The position numbers were made by a program, and so were the translations under genes. This document shows, piece after piece, positions 63,918 to 64,000 of a stretch of 64,000 nucleotides of DNA (its first letter is position 1; each line of letters starts with the position of its first letter). This DNA comes from Lytechinus variegatus (taxonomy: Eukaryota > Echinodermata > Echinoidea > Temnopleuroida > Toxopneustidae), in the NCBI RefSeq assembly GCF_018143015.1, contig NC_054756.1:27343440-27407439 (forward strand), written 5' to 3'. The notes under the pieces were generated by a model. It made no database searches and had not been told where the DNA came from. It saw only the letters and a program-made list of their open reading frames with translations.

Positions 63918-64000
63918 AAAATACGTTTTCCGTGATTTTCCGTTTGAAATGCCACTTTCCGTTTCAAAAGGCCTTTTCCGTGAATTCCGTCCGTTTTCCG
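63918..64000. repeat. TTTTCCGTTTCA word cluster, right (cut by window end)
   Basis: Continues the same word series (CGTTTTCCGTGATTTTCCGT) to the window edge, so the full unit is not visible. Confidence 0.65.

Overview
The window is invertebrate animal nuclear DNA. It is AT-rich, intron-rich and full of short non-autonomous transposons, tRNA-derived SINEs and poly-G/poly-C tracts. The anchor gene is a metazoan NUP153. The density of short 'taggccta' words, foldback repeats beginning GGGGCCCGTTTCATAAA, and TIR miniature elements make me favour an echinoderm, most likely a sea urchin. That placement is inference; no species-diagnostic gene is present.

Right half (about 26.5-60.4 kb, minus strand): one complete NUP153 gene. 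I could join 19 coding exons through consensus GT/AG sites with consistent phase at every junction. The CDS is 5130 nt (1709 residues plus stop). It starts at ATG 60194-60196 and stops at 26966-26968. In order it encodes an N-terminal basic segment with an amphipathic membrane-binding helix, a long pore-targeting/lamina-binding region with SPFYPG and STAKKIL motifs, four RanBP2-type zinc-finger positions in one exon (the second has lost three of its four cysteines), about 700 residues of FG/FxFG repeats, and a basic KIKRAVRR tail. A promoter-like cluster (YY1-type site, CCAAT box, CACGTG) lies about 115-170 bp upstream of the ATG. The introns are packed with transposons, including one four-level nest at 53.85-56.05 kb.

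Left half: one plus-strand gene of unknown family at 13.1-14.6 kb encodes a Lys/Glu-rich coiled-coil protein. It has a plausible spliced 5' leader (candidate exons at about 5.96-6.27, 10.20-10.29 and 11.60-13.10 kb) and two RFX-like half-sites just upstream. A likely one-base deletion and a TA-flanked MITE both fall at its 3' end. The rest holds repeats: two copies of an 0.85 kb element with GGCTCAACTTGCCCC motifs, a 480 bp CAT-type microsatellite, a pyrimidine-rich satellite with a period near 170 bp, and several tRNA-derived SINEs.

Right end (60.6-64 kb): two copies of a TIR element with perfect 5-bp target duplications, an array of a 41-bp repeat made of an element's own terminal motif, and two clusters of a TTTTCCGTTTCA word. 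I see no prokaryotic or viral genes and no CRISPR or operon structure.
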